This document shows, one piece after another, positions 42,858-51,713 of a stretch of DNA of 64,000 nucleotides. The DNA is from an uncultured Pseudomonadota bacterium. Lineage in GTDB: Bacteria > Pseudomonadota > Gammaproteobacteria > Steroidobacterales > Steroidobacteraceae. Made by a program: the position numbers and the translations under genes. The stretch covers positions 1 through 64,000 of the forward strand of contig CAMLGF010000011.1 in the NCBI GenBank assembly GCA_946479515.1, read 5' to 3'. The first letter of the stretch is position 1, and the number at the start of each line of letters is the position of its first letter. Under the pieces are notes generated by a model that saw only the letters and a list, made by a program, of their open reading frames with translations, did not search any database and had not been told where the DNA came from.

Positions 42858-44149
42858 GGGGGTGTCCGAAAGTCCTGGGAAGTGGTGGCCACGGGCTCGT
42901 TGGTGAGCCGTTCGATTTCGGCCGTCAGGCGGTGAGCATCGGCCGCGGCGTCGATGACTGCCGTCCGCAGCGCGAGCAAGTCCTGCTGTGCCGTTGCGAG
43001 CTCGAGGTAGGAGAAGCGCCCGCGGTCGTAGCCCGTCTGGGTTTGCTCGAGGGCGGCCTGCGCCTGCGGCAGCGCGTCTCTTTGCAGAGTCGTGAGCTGC
43101 CGCCGGCTCGCGCGCACCTGTTGGAACAAGCCGTAGAGCGTCGCCCGCGCGCGGATGCGCGCCGCCCGCTCCTGGGCCTGCGACTGAGCGCGACGCGCGG
43201 CTGCCTCGGCAATGTTGCCTTGATTGCGATCGAACAGCGGCAGTCCAATGGAAAAGCCCGCGACCAGCGCCGTGTCGTTGCTGCCTTCGTAGCGGCGCAG
43301 GCCGAGCCCCAGCGTCAGGTTGGGACGAGCCTGTGCCTGCGCCAGCCGCAGTTCAGCTTCGCGCAGGCGCGACTCCGATGCGAAACGCACGAAGTCGGGA
43401 TTGCGGTCGAGTTTTTCGAGCAGGACTTCGAAGGAAGCGAGAGGAGCAAGGCTGAACAGATCCGCCTTCGCGGCACCGAAGCGCGCCTCGGCACCACCCC
43501 ACATCGACGCGAGCGACTGACGCGCACTGTCGAGCACGCTCTGCGCCTGCTCAAGATCCAGGTTCGCGCGCGTGACGGCGATGACGGCACGACTCAACTC
43601 CGCCTGCGGCGTCCGGGCCGCGTCGACGCGCTTCTGGATCGCCTGGCGGCTCTTCTCCACCAGATCGACGGTCTCTCGGGCCAGGCGGAGCCGCTCCTGT
43701 GCCGCGACCACGTCGATGAAACGGCGCGTCACCTCTCCGAGCAGATCCAGCTCCCGGGCCTGTAGTTCGACGCCCAACATCTCCCGATCGGCCGTCGCCA
43801 CGTCGACTCGGCGCGGACGCTTGGCGCCAAGCTCGACCACCTGACTGAGACTGAGAGTGGTTTGCAGCGCATCGGTACCGCGGACATCGCCGGTGCCGGC
43901 AAAATCCTCCAGCTCCAGCGACACATCCGGATTCGGGCGCAGTGCCGCCTGCGCGATGCGCGCGTCACCCGCGAGTAGATCGAAGCTTCCGACCTCGAGG
44001 TCGGGATTGCGGGCCAGCGTCGTCGCGACCGCCTGCCGCAGGGTCAGCTCACCGCGCGGCTCGGGCGGCGTTGCCGCCGGTGCCGCCGTCGCAAAGCCAG
44101 TAATACAGATCAGGATGCGCACCGCGAGGCGCGCGAAACAGCCGGACAT
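42854..44149 (-). CDS. czcC: TolC-like outer-membrane efflux protein CzcC
   Basis: 431-residue outer-membrane factor (OEP family). Signal peptide ends near AAPA; two repeated OEP coiled-coil/barrel halves follow, with LTLRQAVATTLARNPDLEV at the start, SQVVELGAKRPRRVDVA, GLPLFDRNQGNIAEA and the final helix QTGYDRGRFSYLELATAQQDLLALR. It provides the exit duct of the Czc complex. Preceded 47 nt upstream by the small CzcI-like gene. Confidence 0.94.
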   Translation of the reverse strand: MSGCFARLAVRILICITGFATAAPAATPPEPRGELTLRQAVATTLARNPDLEVGSFDLLAGDARIAQAALRPNPDVSLELEDFAGTGDVRGTDALQTTLSLSQVVELGAKRPRRVDVATADREMLGVELQARELDLLGEVTRRFIDVVAAQERLRLARETVDLVEKSRQAIQKRVDAARTPQAELSRAVIAVTRANLDLEQAQSVLDSARQSLASMWGGAEARFGAAKADLFSLAPLASFEVLLEKLDRNPDFVRFASESRLREAELRLAQAQARPNLTLGLGLRRYEGSNDTALVAGFSIGLPLFDRNQGNIAEAAARRAQSQAQERAARIRARATLYGLFQQVRASRRQLTTLQRDALPQAQAALEQTQTGYDRGRFSYLELATAQQDLLALRTAVIDAAADAHRLTAEIERLTNEPVATTSQDFRTPP

Positions 44150-44196
44150 TCAAACCTCCCGAAAAGCCGGCGCGCCGATGCGCGCCGATCAGACGT

Positions 44197-44613
44197 TCAG
44201 ACGAACAGGGAGGTGTGGCGCGGAGGCGCTCTCAGCGGTGGGCGGAAGTGTGGGAGCGCCGCTCCAGGAGCCGGCGGCGGATCATCGCGCCGGACGGGAG
44301 CGTGGCGTGATGCGGGCATGAACGCGAGAAGCAGGAAGAAGGCCGTGAACAGCACGACCATGTCGAACGAGGCCTCGATACGCTTGAGGAGCAGATCGCT
44401 GGCCACGCCGACATCCAGATCGTCGTGAGAAGCGCTCAGGCCCGAAGACGCTTCGTCCGCATGGTGGGCGTCGATGGCATCGGTGATGTGCAGCGTGACC
44501 GGAGGCTCACGACCGTCGAAACACAAATGCGCATGAGCGCCCAGGAGCCGCAGCGTCACGACGAAGACGCACAGCACCAGGACGGCGGACTTGTATTTCC
44601 TCGGAAAGGACAT
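44197..44613 (-). CDS. small CzcI-like membrane/secreted protein preceding czcCBA
   Basis: 138 residues. It has an N-terminal hydrophobic segment after KYKSA (LVLCVFVVTLRLLGA), a conserved-looking HAHLCFDGREPPVTLHITDA block, an Asp/His-rich middle (DAIDAHHADEASSGLSASHDD) and a second hydrophobic segment (MVVLFTAFFLLLAFMP). Proteins of this kind are seen just before czcC in several proteobacteria and are thought to be periplasmic metal-sensing or accessory factors. Start ATG 44613 was chosen by the hydrophobic leader; no good ribosome site is visible. Confidence 0.75.
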   Translation of the reverse strand: MSFPRKYKSAVLVLCVFVVTLRLLGAHAHLCFDGREPPVTLHITDAIDAHHADEASSGLSASHDDLDVGVASDLLLKRIEASFDMVVLFTAFFLLLAFMPASRHAPVRRDDPPPAPGAALPHFRPPLRAPPRHTSLFV

Positions 44614-44704
44614 GGGCGGTCGAGTATACCGGCGGGGCATCGCCCCGCAACGAAAGATGGGCTTGCCGCGGCCGATTCGGGAACTCATCGAGGCGGCAAC
44701 GGAA

Positions 44705-45487
44705 CTACGGGCGATTCGACACCCACTTCCTGATGGTGTCGCCATACGTGCGACTGGAGCGGACGCAGACGCCATTGTCCAATGTCAGCACGTGGTCGCC
44801 CTGGTCCGTCGTCGCAATCTGCGAGACACGGCAGACGTTGACGATGATCGAGCGATGGATGCGCGCGAATACCTGCGGATCGAGCCGTTCGAGCAACGAC
44901 TGCAGGGTGGTATGCACCAGGTGTCGGGAGGTGGCGGTATGCAGCTGCACGTAGTTTTCCGCGCCCTGCATCCAGAGCACGTCGCGCAGGTCCACGAACA
45001 GGGTCTTGCCCGCCGAACGCACCGCGATGCGCGTGAGGGTCTTCGGCGGAGATGCGAGCGTCTGCAGCAACGACACGATGCGGTCGCGGTCGTCGCCGCG
45101 CCCCTGCAGATTTGACCGCACGCGATGCAGCGCCTCCGCAAAGCGCTCCGCGGACACCGGCTTCAGAAGATAGTCGAGCGCGTTGATCTCGAAGGCCTGG
45201 ATGGCGAAGCGGTCGTGCGCGGTGACGAAGACAATTTCCGGCGTCGTCGCCGGTTCGAGCTCGCGAACCACTTCGAACCCGTCCATCCCGGGCATCTGCA
45301 CATCGAGGAACACCACTTCGGGCCGTTCGGTGCGTATCCGCGACACCGCTTCGTGGCCGTTTCGGGCCTCGAGAATGGTGATCGGATCGGATTCGCGCTC
45401 GAGCAATGCGCGCAGGCTGGCGCGCGCCAGCGGCTCGTCGTCCACGATCAACGCGCTCCACTGCGCCTGGCTCCCGGCGGGTTTCAT
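44705..45487 (-). CDS. LytTR-family response regulator
   Basis: 260-residue regulator. The receiver domain (about 12-125) has acidic pair VDDEP, phospho-acceptor Asp in FLDVQMPGMDGFE, Thr in FVTAHD and Lys in DYLLKPVSAERF. A linker with QTLASPPKTLTRIAV leads to a LytTR DNA-binding domain (about 150-258) containing VLWMQGAENYVQLH, FARIHRSIIVNV and SSRTYGDTIRKWV. Its ATG overlaps the histidine kinase stop by 4 nt, so the pair is a two-component system. Target genes are unknown; the adjacent czc operon is one possibility. Confidence 0.93.
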   Translation of the reverse strand: MKPAGSQAQWSALIVDDEPLARASLRALLERESDPITILEARNGHEAVSRIRTERPEVVFLDVQMPGMDGFEVVRELEPATTPEIVFVTAHDRFAIQAFEINALDYLLKPVSAERFAEALHRVRSNLQGRGDDRDRIVSLLQTLASPPKTLTRIAVRSAGKTLFVDLRDVLWMQGAENYVQLHTATSRHLVHTTLQSLLERLDPQVFARIHRSIIVNVCRVSQIATTDQGDHVLTLDNGVCVRSSRTYGDTIRKWVSNRP

Positions 45488-46725
45488 GCGTGCACCCCGT
45501 CCATCGATACGGCCGGTTGCTCGGCGGCGGCGAGGCTGCGATAGGGCAAGATCACTTCGACCAGCGCACCAGTCTCAGCGAATTCGACGCGCACCTCCGC
45601 CGCCGCACCATGCAACTGCCTGAGCCGCTCGCGGAGATTGGACAAGCCCAGGCCTCGGCCGCCGGCAGCGGCAGCGCGGGGACCTGCGCCCGTGTCCCGC
45701 ACCGTGAGGTGCAGACGGTCGCCGGCGCGCCAGGCCCGTACCCCGATGGACCCACCGCGAACGCGGCAGGCGATGCCGTGTCGCACGGCGTTCTCCACCA
45801 CTGGCTGCAGGCCCATGTGTGGGACGGCGGCATCCAGCAGGTCTGGATCCGCATCGATGCGCACCTCGAACCGGTCGGAAAAGCGCATCTGTTCGATGGA
45901 TAGATAGAGGCGCAGGAACGTCAGCTCCCGCTCCAGCGTGACTTCCTGCGCGTCCATGTCATCGAGCACGGCGCGCAGCAGATCGCTGAACCCCGACAGC
46001 GCGCGCTCCGCCTGCCGCACCTCACCCGTGCGCACCATTCCCATGATGGCGTTCAGCGTGTTGAACAGGAAATGCGGCTGCAGCTGCATCTTCAATGCGC
46101 CCAGTTGCGCCCGGGTAATCTGCTCGCGCAGCTCCGCGGCGCTCAGTTCCAGGCGCAACGCGGCTTCCGCGCGTTCCTGGAACTTCTCGTAGTAGCGCAC
46201 TGCCGTGTGGATGATGAGGATGAACCAGTACGCGATCACCGCCTGGTGCAAACCGAAAATCAGCAGCACCTTGTATGTGTACCCGACGTCCTGCGCCCAC
46301 TCGTATCCCGGGCCCCATCCGGCGCTCAGGTGCGAGTACACCACGGCCTCGAGCCCGGTCCTGATGACACCGAAACACAGGCTCAGAAGAACGTGGAGCG
46401 AGACGCGCCGGGCCCAGGCGCGCCTTTCCAGCGGGAACACCGCGCCCAGCCACAGGATGACGAGCGTGAGCACGGCCGACAGGACGACCCGCATCGTCCA
46501 GAATCCAACCTCCCGCCATAGCGCGGGATCGTCGAAGAAGATTCTGCGAACGACGTCCTGCCCCGTGAACATCGCGCCAACCAGCACCCAGAACGCGAGC
46601 CAGAGGGCGAAAGTCCGCAGGACTTGCAGACTTCGCGGGCGATGCCGCAGGACGTTGGAGTCGAAGGCAAGGAATGCCTCCTGCGCGAGCGTGTTCAAGC
46701 GTCCACCGCCGGTGGCACGCGACAT
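45484..46725 (-). CDS. LytS/YehU-like membrane sensor histidine kinase
   Basis: 413-residue kinase with about five membrane helices between residues 35 and 190, then a His_kinase domain. The phospho-His is in QLQPHFLFNTLNAIM near residue 215; the HATPase_c part has N-box VVENAVRHGI, VRDTGAG and the glycine-rich GGRGLGLSNLRERL. The ATG at 46725 was picked because the first membrane helix then follows at once; the open frame extends to 47091 without similarity. It pairs with the LytTR regulator downstream. Confidence 0.9.
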   Translation of the reverse strand: MSRATGGGRLNTLAQEAFLAFDSNVLRHRPRSLQVLRTFALWLAFWVLVGAMFTGQDVVRRIFFDDPALWREVGFWTMRVVLSAVLTLVILWLGAVFPLERRAWARRVSLHVLLSLCFGVIRTGLEAVVYSHLSAGWGPGYEWAQDVGYTYKVLLIFGLHQAVIAYWFILIIHTAVRYYEKFQERAEAALRLELSAAELREQITRAQLGALKMQLQPHFLFNTLNAIMGMVRTGEVRQAERALSGFSDLLRAVLDDMDAQEVTLERELTFLRLYLSIEQMRFSDRFEVRIDADPDLLDAAVPHMGLQPVVENAVRHGIACRVRGGSIGVRAWRAGDRLHLTVRDTGAGPRAAAAGGRGLGLSNLRERLRQLHGAAAEVRVEFAETGALVEVILPYRSLAAAEQPAVSMDGVHA

Positions 46726-47051
46726 CGGACACAGGGTTCGAGGCAACTGAACTTTCGTGACATGACCCGCAGGAGCTCGCGGTTGCGACGCCTCCATCCT
46801 ACTCCGCGGCTTCTCGCAGCACCACCGGCAGCCGTGAAGTCCCCGCATTCCTCGGCGGGTAGATAGGCTCGCCGGCGCATTGTGTGAGGTCGCGCGCCTC
46901 CACGGCGGGCATGCGCCGGCACGGTCGCCGACACTCGTCCCGCGAAAGGCGGATTTCACCCCTCGAAGTCGTTCCTTCATCCAATCGCCATTGCCCACCC
47001 GGGGTGCGTTGGTTTGCGATGCCCGTTCGCCACGCCATCCAGGAGAGTTTC
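46726..47051. other. divergent intergenic region, no gene recognised
   Basis: 326 bp between the divergent starts of the sensor kinase and the lipoprotein gene. It must hold promoters for both. I find only the ribosome site AGGAGAG (47041-47047) for the lipoprotein and no convincing dyad or small gene. Confidence 0.6.
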
Positions 47052-48584
47052 GTGAATACGATGAAAGGGTCATTCCTCCGACGGAACGCATCGCTGCTGT
47101 TCGCGGTCCTGCTGCTACCCGGCTGCAAGATCGACACGACGCCCGATGAGTTCACGTTCGCCAGTCAATCGAAGGTGTCGCCCGACACGCTGGTCGAATC
47201 GGAGGCGGTGACCATATCGGGCATCAACATTCCCGCGCAGCTTTCCATCGCCGGAGGCGAGTACTCGATCGACGGCCACGCGTATCGCGACGGCCCGGGA
47301 GTGGTCCAGAACGATCAGACGGTCCGCATCAGGGTCCGATCCTCCGCCGAGTCATCCGGCGAGGTTGCAGGGACGCTGACGATCGGCGGCGTCTCGGGTA
47401 CGTTCACGGTGCGGACCGTCAATTTCACGGGCCGGGTCGAAGCGGAGGCGGCAAGCCCGACGGGCGGCGCCACCACGGTCGGCGACCCGGCGGCCTCGAA
47501 AGGCCAGGCAGTGTTCGTGGGATCCGCCGGTCTTGGTATCTCGATCGGCGAGTCCCTGGAGGCGAAGACGCTGATCCTGGCGTATCGCACGGACACGGTG
47601 GGCACGCTGGAAGCGAAAGTGAACGGCGCCATCGCCGGCACGTTCACCCTGCGGCCGACTTCAAGTGCGTATGCCACCAGCAGCCTCGTGGTCTCCGTCA
47701 AGGCAGACGATGTCATCGAGATCGCCAGCCCCTCGACGGCCGGATCCTCGGACACCTATCTCGACTACGTACAGTTTGCCGACAGCCCGTTCAGGTCGGT
47801 CTCGACGGCGGCGACCGCCGCCGACGCGTGGGCCAGTGACGGCGTGGCGGTCGCTGCGAATGGCGACATCTTTGTGTCGAACGGCGCCAGCATCTCGCGC
47901 GTCACGCCGGCCGGCGAGGTCTCCACCTTCGTCACCGGGTTCGGTTCGGCCAATGGCTCGCGCTTCGACTCGCAGGGCAATCTCTTCGTGGCCGACTACC
48001 AGGGCAACGCGGTGCGCAAGATCACGCCGGCCGGCGTCATGTCGACGTTCGCGTCCGGGCTGAACGGGCCCGGCGGCGTCTGGCTGGACAAGGACGACAA
48101 CGTATTCGTGAGCGTGTTTGGCGCCAATTTCTCCGGCACCGGCGCGACGGTGCTGAAGATCACCCCGGATGGCACCGTCTCCACCTACGCATCAGGGGGC
48201 GGATTGCAGGATGTCATCAGCATCGTCGGCGACGACAGCGGTCACCTGTATGCCGGCAACTGGGCGAGCGGGACCTTCTTCGACATCACTGGCGGAAACA
48301 TATCGCTGCTTGCCGAAACCGGCGGCGCTGCGAATCATGTCTGCTACAGCCACGGGTATATCTACATTCCGAGCCCCGGTTCCGCACTGGTTCGACGTCT
48401 GAGCCTCGGCGGCCAGGTGGAGACCTTCTCCGGCACCGAGACCCGGCAGGTCGTCGACGGCCCGCTCGCGACCGCGGACTTCGAACGGCCGAACTCCTGC
48501 GCCATCTCCGCGGACGGCACCGTCATGTACGTGATGGAGCGGGAAAAGGGACTGCTGCGCAAGATCGATGCCGGGATGCCCTGA
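47052..48584 (+). CDS. lipoprotein with CBM35/6-like and NHL/SMP-30-like propeller domains
   Basis: 510-residue predicted lipoprotein from GTG 47052 (AGGAGAG at good spacing; an ATG 9 nt on is possible). Lipobox LLPGC. An Ig/TIG-like region (about 35-130) precedes a carbohydrate-binding-module-like jelly roll (FTGRVEAEAASPTGG to YLDYVQF, about 130-250). A beta-propeller with NHL-like repeats follows (DGVAVAANGDIFVSNG, RFDSQGNLFVADYQGNAVRKI, GVWLDKDDNVFVS). It could bind surface glycans; no catalytic motif is obvious. Alone on its strand with a strong terminator after it. Confidence 0.8.
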   Translation: MNTMKGSFLRRNASLLFAVLLLPGCKIDTTPDEFTFASQSKVSPDTLVESEAVTISGINIPAQLSIAGGEYSIDGHAYRDGPGVVQNDQTVRIRVRSSAESSGEVAGTLTIGGVSGTFTVRTVNFTGRVEAEAASPTGGATTVGDPAASKGQAVFVGSAGLGISIGESLEAKTLILAYRTDTVGTLEAKVNGAIAGTFTLRPTSSAYATSSLVVSVKADDVIEIASPSTAGSSDTYLDYVQFADSPFRSVSTAATAADAWASDGVAVAANGDIFVSNGASISRVTPAGEVSTFVTGFGSANGSRFDSQGNLFVADYQGNAVRKITPAGVMSTFASGLNGPGGVWLDKDDNVFVSVFGANFSGTGATVLKITPDGTVSTYASGGGLQDVISIVGDDSGHLYAGNWASGTFFDITGGNISLLAETGGAANHVCYSHGYIYIPSPGSALVRRLSLGGQVETFSGTETRQVVDGPLATADFERPNSCAISADGTVMYVMEREKGLLRKIDAGMP

Positions 48585-48964
48585 GCGCCGGGCTGTAGAT
48601 AGAGAGAGGGGAGCGAGAGCCCCGGTGGGTGGCCACCGGGGCTCGGCGTTTATGCACAGGCCCAACGTTGGCTCCCGAACGTGGCTGACATCTAAACCCC
48701 GGCTTCGGTTGTCGCATCCAGTTGCCTGGTCGGCAGGTAACCGGGGGCACCAGGAAAACCCGGGTGCTGGACGAAGCAACGATCAAGGGGAGAATGATGC
48801 GAAGAAACGTGACACGCCGCAGAGTCACGGGCCCGATGGCGTTCCCCGCCTGCGCCCTCCTTATCTAACGCCCGAGCGGAGTCCCCTGCTTGGCAGAGAC
48901 CCGCGTCCCCATGATGCATGCGTTCCAATAGACTTCGCGGGAACCTCGTGGGCTCTAATCACCA
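48585..48964. other. intergenic region with terminator, no gene recognised
   Basis: 380 bp between the propeller lipoprotein and the esterase. It contains the strong hairpin at 48617-48644 near its left end; the rest must include the esterase promoter. I see no credible small gene or further repeat. Confidence 0.6.
48617..48644 (+). terminator. strong intrinsic-type hairpin
   Basis: Perfect 12-bp stem GAGCCCCGGTGG (48617-48628) / CCACCGGGGCTC (48633-48644) with a 4-nt loop GTGG, 32 nt after the lipoprotein stop. The sequence after it is only weakly T-rich (GGCGTTTA), so it may be a partial or factor-assisted terminator. Confidence 0.75.
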
Positions 48965-50542
48965 ATGAAAATAGACTGGCTTGCAACTTTATGCGTCTGC
49001 CTCGTCGGGCCCGCCACGGCCGCAATCGAGCAAGCGGATGTCACGGGCGGCACGGTGCGGGGCATCGTTGATAACGGTGTCGCTGCCTTCAAGGGTATTC
49101 CGTTCGCCGCGCCGCCCGTTGGCGATCTGCGTTGGCAAGCGCCACGACCCGTCATTCCCTGGAGCGGCGTCAAACAAGCTTCCGCGTTCGCGCTTCCCTG
49201 CGCCCAGGTCTCTGACGCTGTCCCGGAGTCGAGCGAGGACTGCCTATATCTCAACATCTGGACCTCAGCCGCTTCTGATGGCGAGAAGCGCCCGGTAATG
49301 GTCTGGATTCATGGCGGTGGCTTCGACCACGGAGCCACATCCTCAGAGGTCTTCGATGGCACGCGCTTCGCTCAGGATGGCATTGTGCTGGTCAGCATTG
49401 CCTACCGACTTGGCGCCTTCGGGTTTCTCGCCCATCCCGATTTGCGCCACGAGAGTGGCAGGAGCTCCGGCGCTTATGCGCTGCAGGATCAGATCGCGGC
49501 GCTTCAATGGATCAAGCGCAATATTCATCGCTTCGGTGGCGATCCAGAGCGCGTCACGGTCTTTGGCGTATCTGCAGGTGGTATCGCAATCAGCCTGCTC
49601 GCCGGCTCGTCCGCCGCGCGCGGACTCTTCCAGCGGGCGATTTCCGAAAGTGGCGGGGCTTTCGGTCCGCCCACGAACGACCCGTTGCTGTCACTCGAAG
49701 ATGCGGAGAATGTGGGGAAAGACCTTCTGAAGCGCTTGGATGCCCCAGACATCCAGGCTGCGAGGAGTATCCCTGCCGAGAAGGTCCTCAAAGCGGCCTC
49801 GGCAGGAAACGGGCTCAAATTCTGGCCGGTGCTCGACGGAGAATTATTGCGCGCGCCGAATGCGGAAGCGTACCGCGCCGGTCGATTCAACGACGTTCCC
49901 ATCTTGGTAGGCTTCAACTCCGGCGAGGGCGCGGGCGATGCGCCGCCCAACACGACCGCCAAATCGTTTTCGGAGATTGGCAAGGACGCGCCGGCGGCGT
50001 GTGCACCGCAGATTGCGGCAGTACTGGCGCTTTACGCGCACGAAACGGACGCGGTCGCAGTGAGCTCGTACGAGAATCTGTCGCGCGATTCGGGCACTGG
50101 CTGGAATAGCTGGACCTGGGCGCGATTGCACGCGCTCCACGGCCACAGCAAGGTCTTCCTGTATTACTTCGATGTGAGCCCACCGGATTCCACGGTGGGC
50201 GCGTATCACGGTGCCGAGACGCAGTACGTCTTTGGTCGGCCCAGCGCGACCGCACGCCTCGAAGACGCACAGGTCTCCCAGCTCATGCGCCGCTACTGGA
50301 TCAATTTCGCCAACAGCGCCGATCCCAATGGGCCAGGCCTGCCGATCTGGCCGGCTTTCGCCAATAGCGCTTCCGCTGCGATGGTCTTCGATCGGAACTC
50401 AAGTGCTCGCCGTCTACCCAACGTGGATCGCATGCGAGCAATCGATTCCTTCTACAAGTGCGCAGCCACCGCCGAAACTGCGGATGGCAGAGCCACTTCG
50501 AAAGGGGCAGGCGCTCGCGCAGGAAACGATACAAGCGAGTGA
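48965..50542 (+). CDS. type-B carboxylesterase, secreted
   Basis: 525-residue alpha/beta-hydrolase of the carboxylesterase type B family with a short signal peptide (CVCLVGPATA). Typical motifs: FKGIPFAAPPVGDLRW, SEDCLYLNIW, PVMVWIHGGGF (oxyanion hole), nucleophile elbow FGVSAGG (usually GESAGG), and the catalytic His in GAYHGAETQYVFG. The acidic triad member is likely the Glu in FNSGEGAG. It hydrolyses an ester, perhaps on plant-derived molecules; the substrate is unknown. Confidence 0.9.
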   Translation: MKIDWLATLCVCLVGPATAAIEQADVTGGTVRGIVDNGVAAFKGIPFAAPPVGDLRWQAPRPVIPWSGVKQASAFALPCAQVSDAVPESSEDCLYLNIWTSAASDGEKRPVMVWIHGGGFDHGATSSEVFDGTRFAQDGIVLVSIAYRLGAFGFLAHPDLRHESGRSSGAYALQDQIAALQWIKRNIHRFGGDPERVTVFGVSAGGIAISLLAGSSAARGLFQRAISESGGAFGPPTNDPLLSLEDAENVGKDLLKRLDAPDIQAARSIPAEKVLKAASAGNGLKFWPVLDGELLRAPNAEAYRAGRFNDVPILVGFNSGEGAGDAPPNTTAKSFSEIGKDAPAACAPQIAAVLALYAHETDAVAVSSYENLSRDSGTGWNSWTWARLHALHGHSKVFLYYFDVSPPDSTVGAYHGAETQYVFGRPSATARLEDAQVSQLMRRYWINFANSADPNGPGLPIWPAFANSASAAMVFDRNSSARRLPNVDRMRAIDSFYKCAATAETADGRATSKGAGARAGNDTSE

Positions 50543-50660
50543 TTCATCCGGCATCGTCCGAGATCAGCGCCTACTGATTTTGGCCAGTCGCTCATGGTGG
50601 CTCATGCGGATCCCGCTCCGCTTCGGCTGGTTCAGCATCGTGGGAGCTCGCATTGTCGCG

Positions 50661-50761
50661 CGAGGTATCGACCAAATTTTCCGCAAACCCCTTGCTGCGA
50701 TTGCTGCGGGGAGCTGCGGTCATCGCCTTGACGGCGAGGTATGAACTGGCGGAGAGAGAGG
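50661..50761. repeat. left copy of ~101-bp direct repeat with tRNA-Ser 3' end remnant (att-like)
   Basis: The segment matches 58166-58266 over the same length; by eye roughly three quarters of positions agree after small shifts. Best parts: ATTTTCCGC followed by AAACCCC, CATCGCCT, and CGAGGTATGAA then TGGCGGAGAGAGAGG. The last 15 nt (50747-50761) equal the 3' end and CCA of the tRNA-Ser gene at 58252-58342 (opposite strand), after which the copies diverge. This is what an old tRNA attachment-site duplication looks like, though the similarity also extends outside the tRNA. Confidence 0.7.
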
Positions 50762-51002
50762 AAGCAATAGGGAGCCTGCAAGCTACTGGTTCCGCAATGT
50801 GTTTTCGCGGCGTCGATTTTTCATACCATCAAATTCGCACCGACAATTAGTGGCTGGGATCGCGGCGAGATGGGGCAATTCTCACGACTGCTAACCAACA
50901 CCCTCTTTTGCAACTGCACTGCTTAATTCGCTTTGCTACGCTGTTACCCTCCCCTCGTCATTCACAATTAGGTCTCTGGGAAAGCTGGTGCTATTCGATC
51001 AT

Positions 51003-51044
51003 GGAAATGCCCGCGCCACGATGGCGGGCGGCGCGGGCATTTCC
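51003..51044. repeat. perfect 15-bp inverted repeat (hairpin)
   Basis: GGAAATGCCCGCGCC (51003-51017) and GGCGCGGGCATTTCC (51030-51044) are exact complements with a 12-nt spacer. It lies 45 bp upstream of the broken DUF418 gene and is not next to the end of any intact gene. It could be a terminator left from a lost gene or the end of a mobile fragment. Confidence 0.7.
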
Positions 51045-51088
51045 GGGTTTAGTATCCCCTCGCTTTCGTGGACCGTTCGGAAGTAATC

Positions 51089-51678
51089 GTGGCGGCTTTT
51101 GACACTGTCCAGCGAACAAATCAGCGCCATGAAGTCATCGACGCATTGCGCGGCTTTGCCCTCATCGGCGTATGCATGGTCAATCTGGCATCGCTGACGC
51201 TTTACGACTTTCTCGATGCAAGCGCGAAGAAGTCGCTGCCCACCTCAGGCTTCGACGCCATCGCGGTGCCAGTGGTCGAGTGGCTGGTGAACGTAAAATT
51301 CATAACGATATTTTCGCTGTTGTTCGGACTGGGCTTCGCATTGCAAATGCAGCGCGCCGCCTCGAACGGCGTCGCCGGGTGGTGGCAATACCTCAAGCGC
51401 ATGCTCGTGCTGATCATCATCGGCTGGATTCACGCCTGGTTCGTATGGTGGGGCGACATCCTGCTCACGTATGCGGTCGTCGGACTGCTCTTGCTCCCGT
51501 TTCGTCATGCATGGTTGCGCTGCAGATGTGGTGGAGCCGGATGTGGCTGACACATTTCACACATGGCCCCCTCGAATGGTTATGGCGATGGTTGACTCAT
51601 GGCCGCCGTCCGTGGTTCCGAGTAGACGCAAGCACGCGACGCGCAGCAGTTGGCTCAAGGCCCCATATATATGAGTGA
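51089..51678 (+). pseudogene. DUF418 membrane protein, internal deletion plus frameshift
   Basis: The N-terminal part (51089 to about 51510) encodes the usual DUF418 start: RHEVIDALRGFALIGVCMVNL, FITIFSLLFGLGFALQMQ and LLTYAVVGLLLLPFRHA. The frame then changes, and in +1 the sequence from about 51512 reads ALQMWWSRMWLTHF followed by GPLEWLWRWLTHGRRP, which is the C-terminal end of DUF418 proteins. Family members are about 400 residues; roughly 200 central residues are missing. The original reading frame stops at 51550. A GTG at 51089 or 51068 was the start. Confidence 0.85.
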
Positions 51679-51713
51679 TGGGCTAGGCCCAGCATCAGGC
51701 GCCCATCTCCGGC

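Larger units (their letters stand above)
50543..51088. other. non-coding stretch at the left edge of a putative island
   Basis: 546 bp without a convincing gene. It contains the left copy of the tRNA-linked direct repeat (50661-50761), a more AT-rich segment (about 50800-51000), and a 15-bp perfect hairpin at 51003-51044. Composition shifts here relative to the esterase, consistent with an insertion boundary. Confidence 0.6.
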
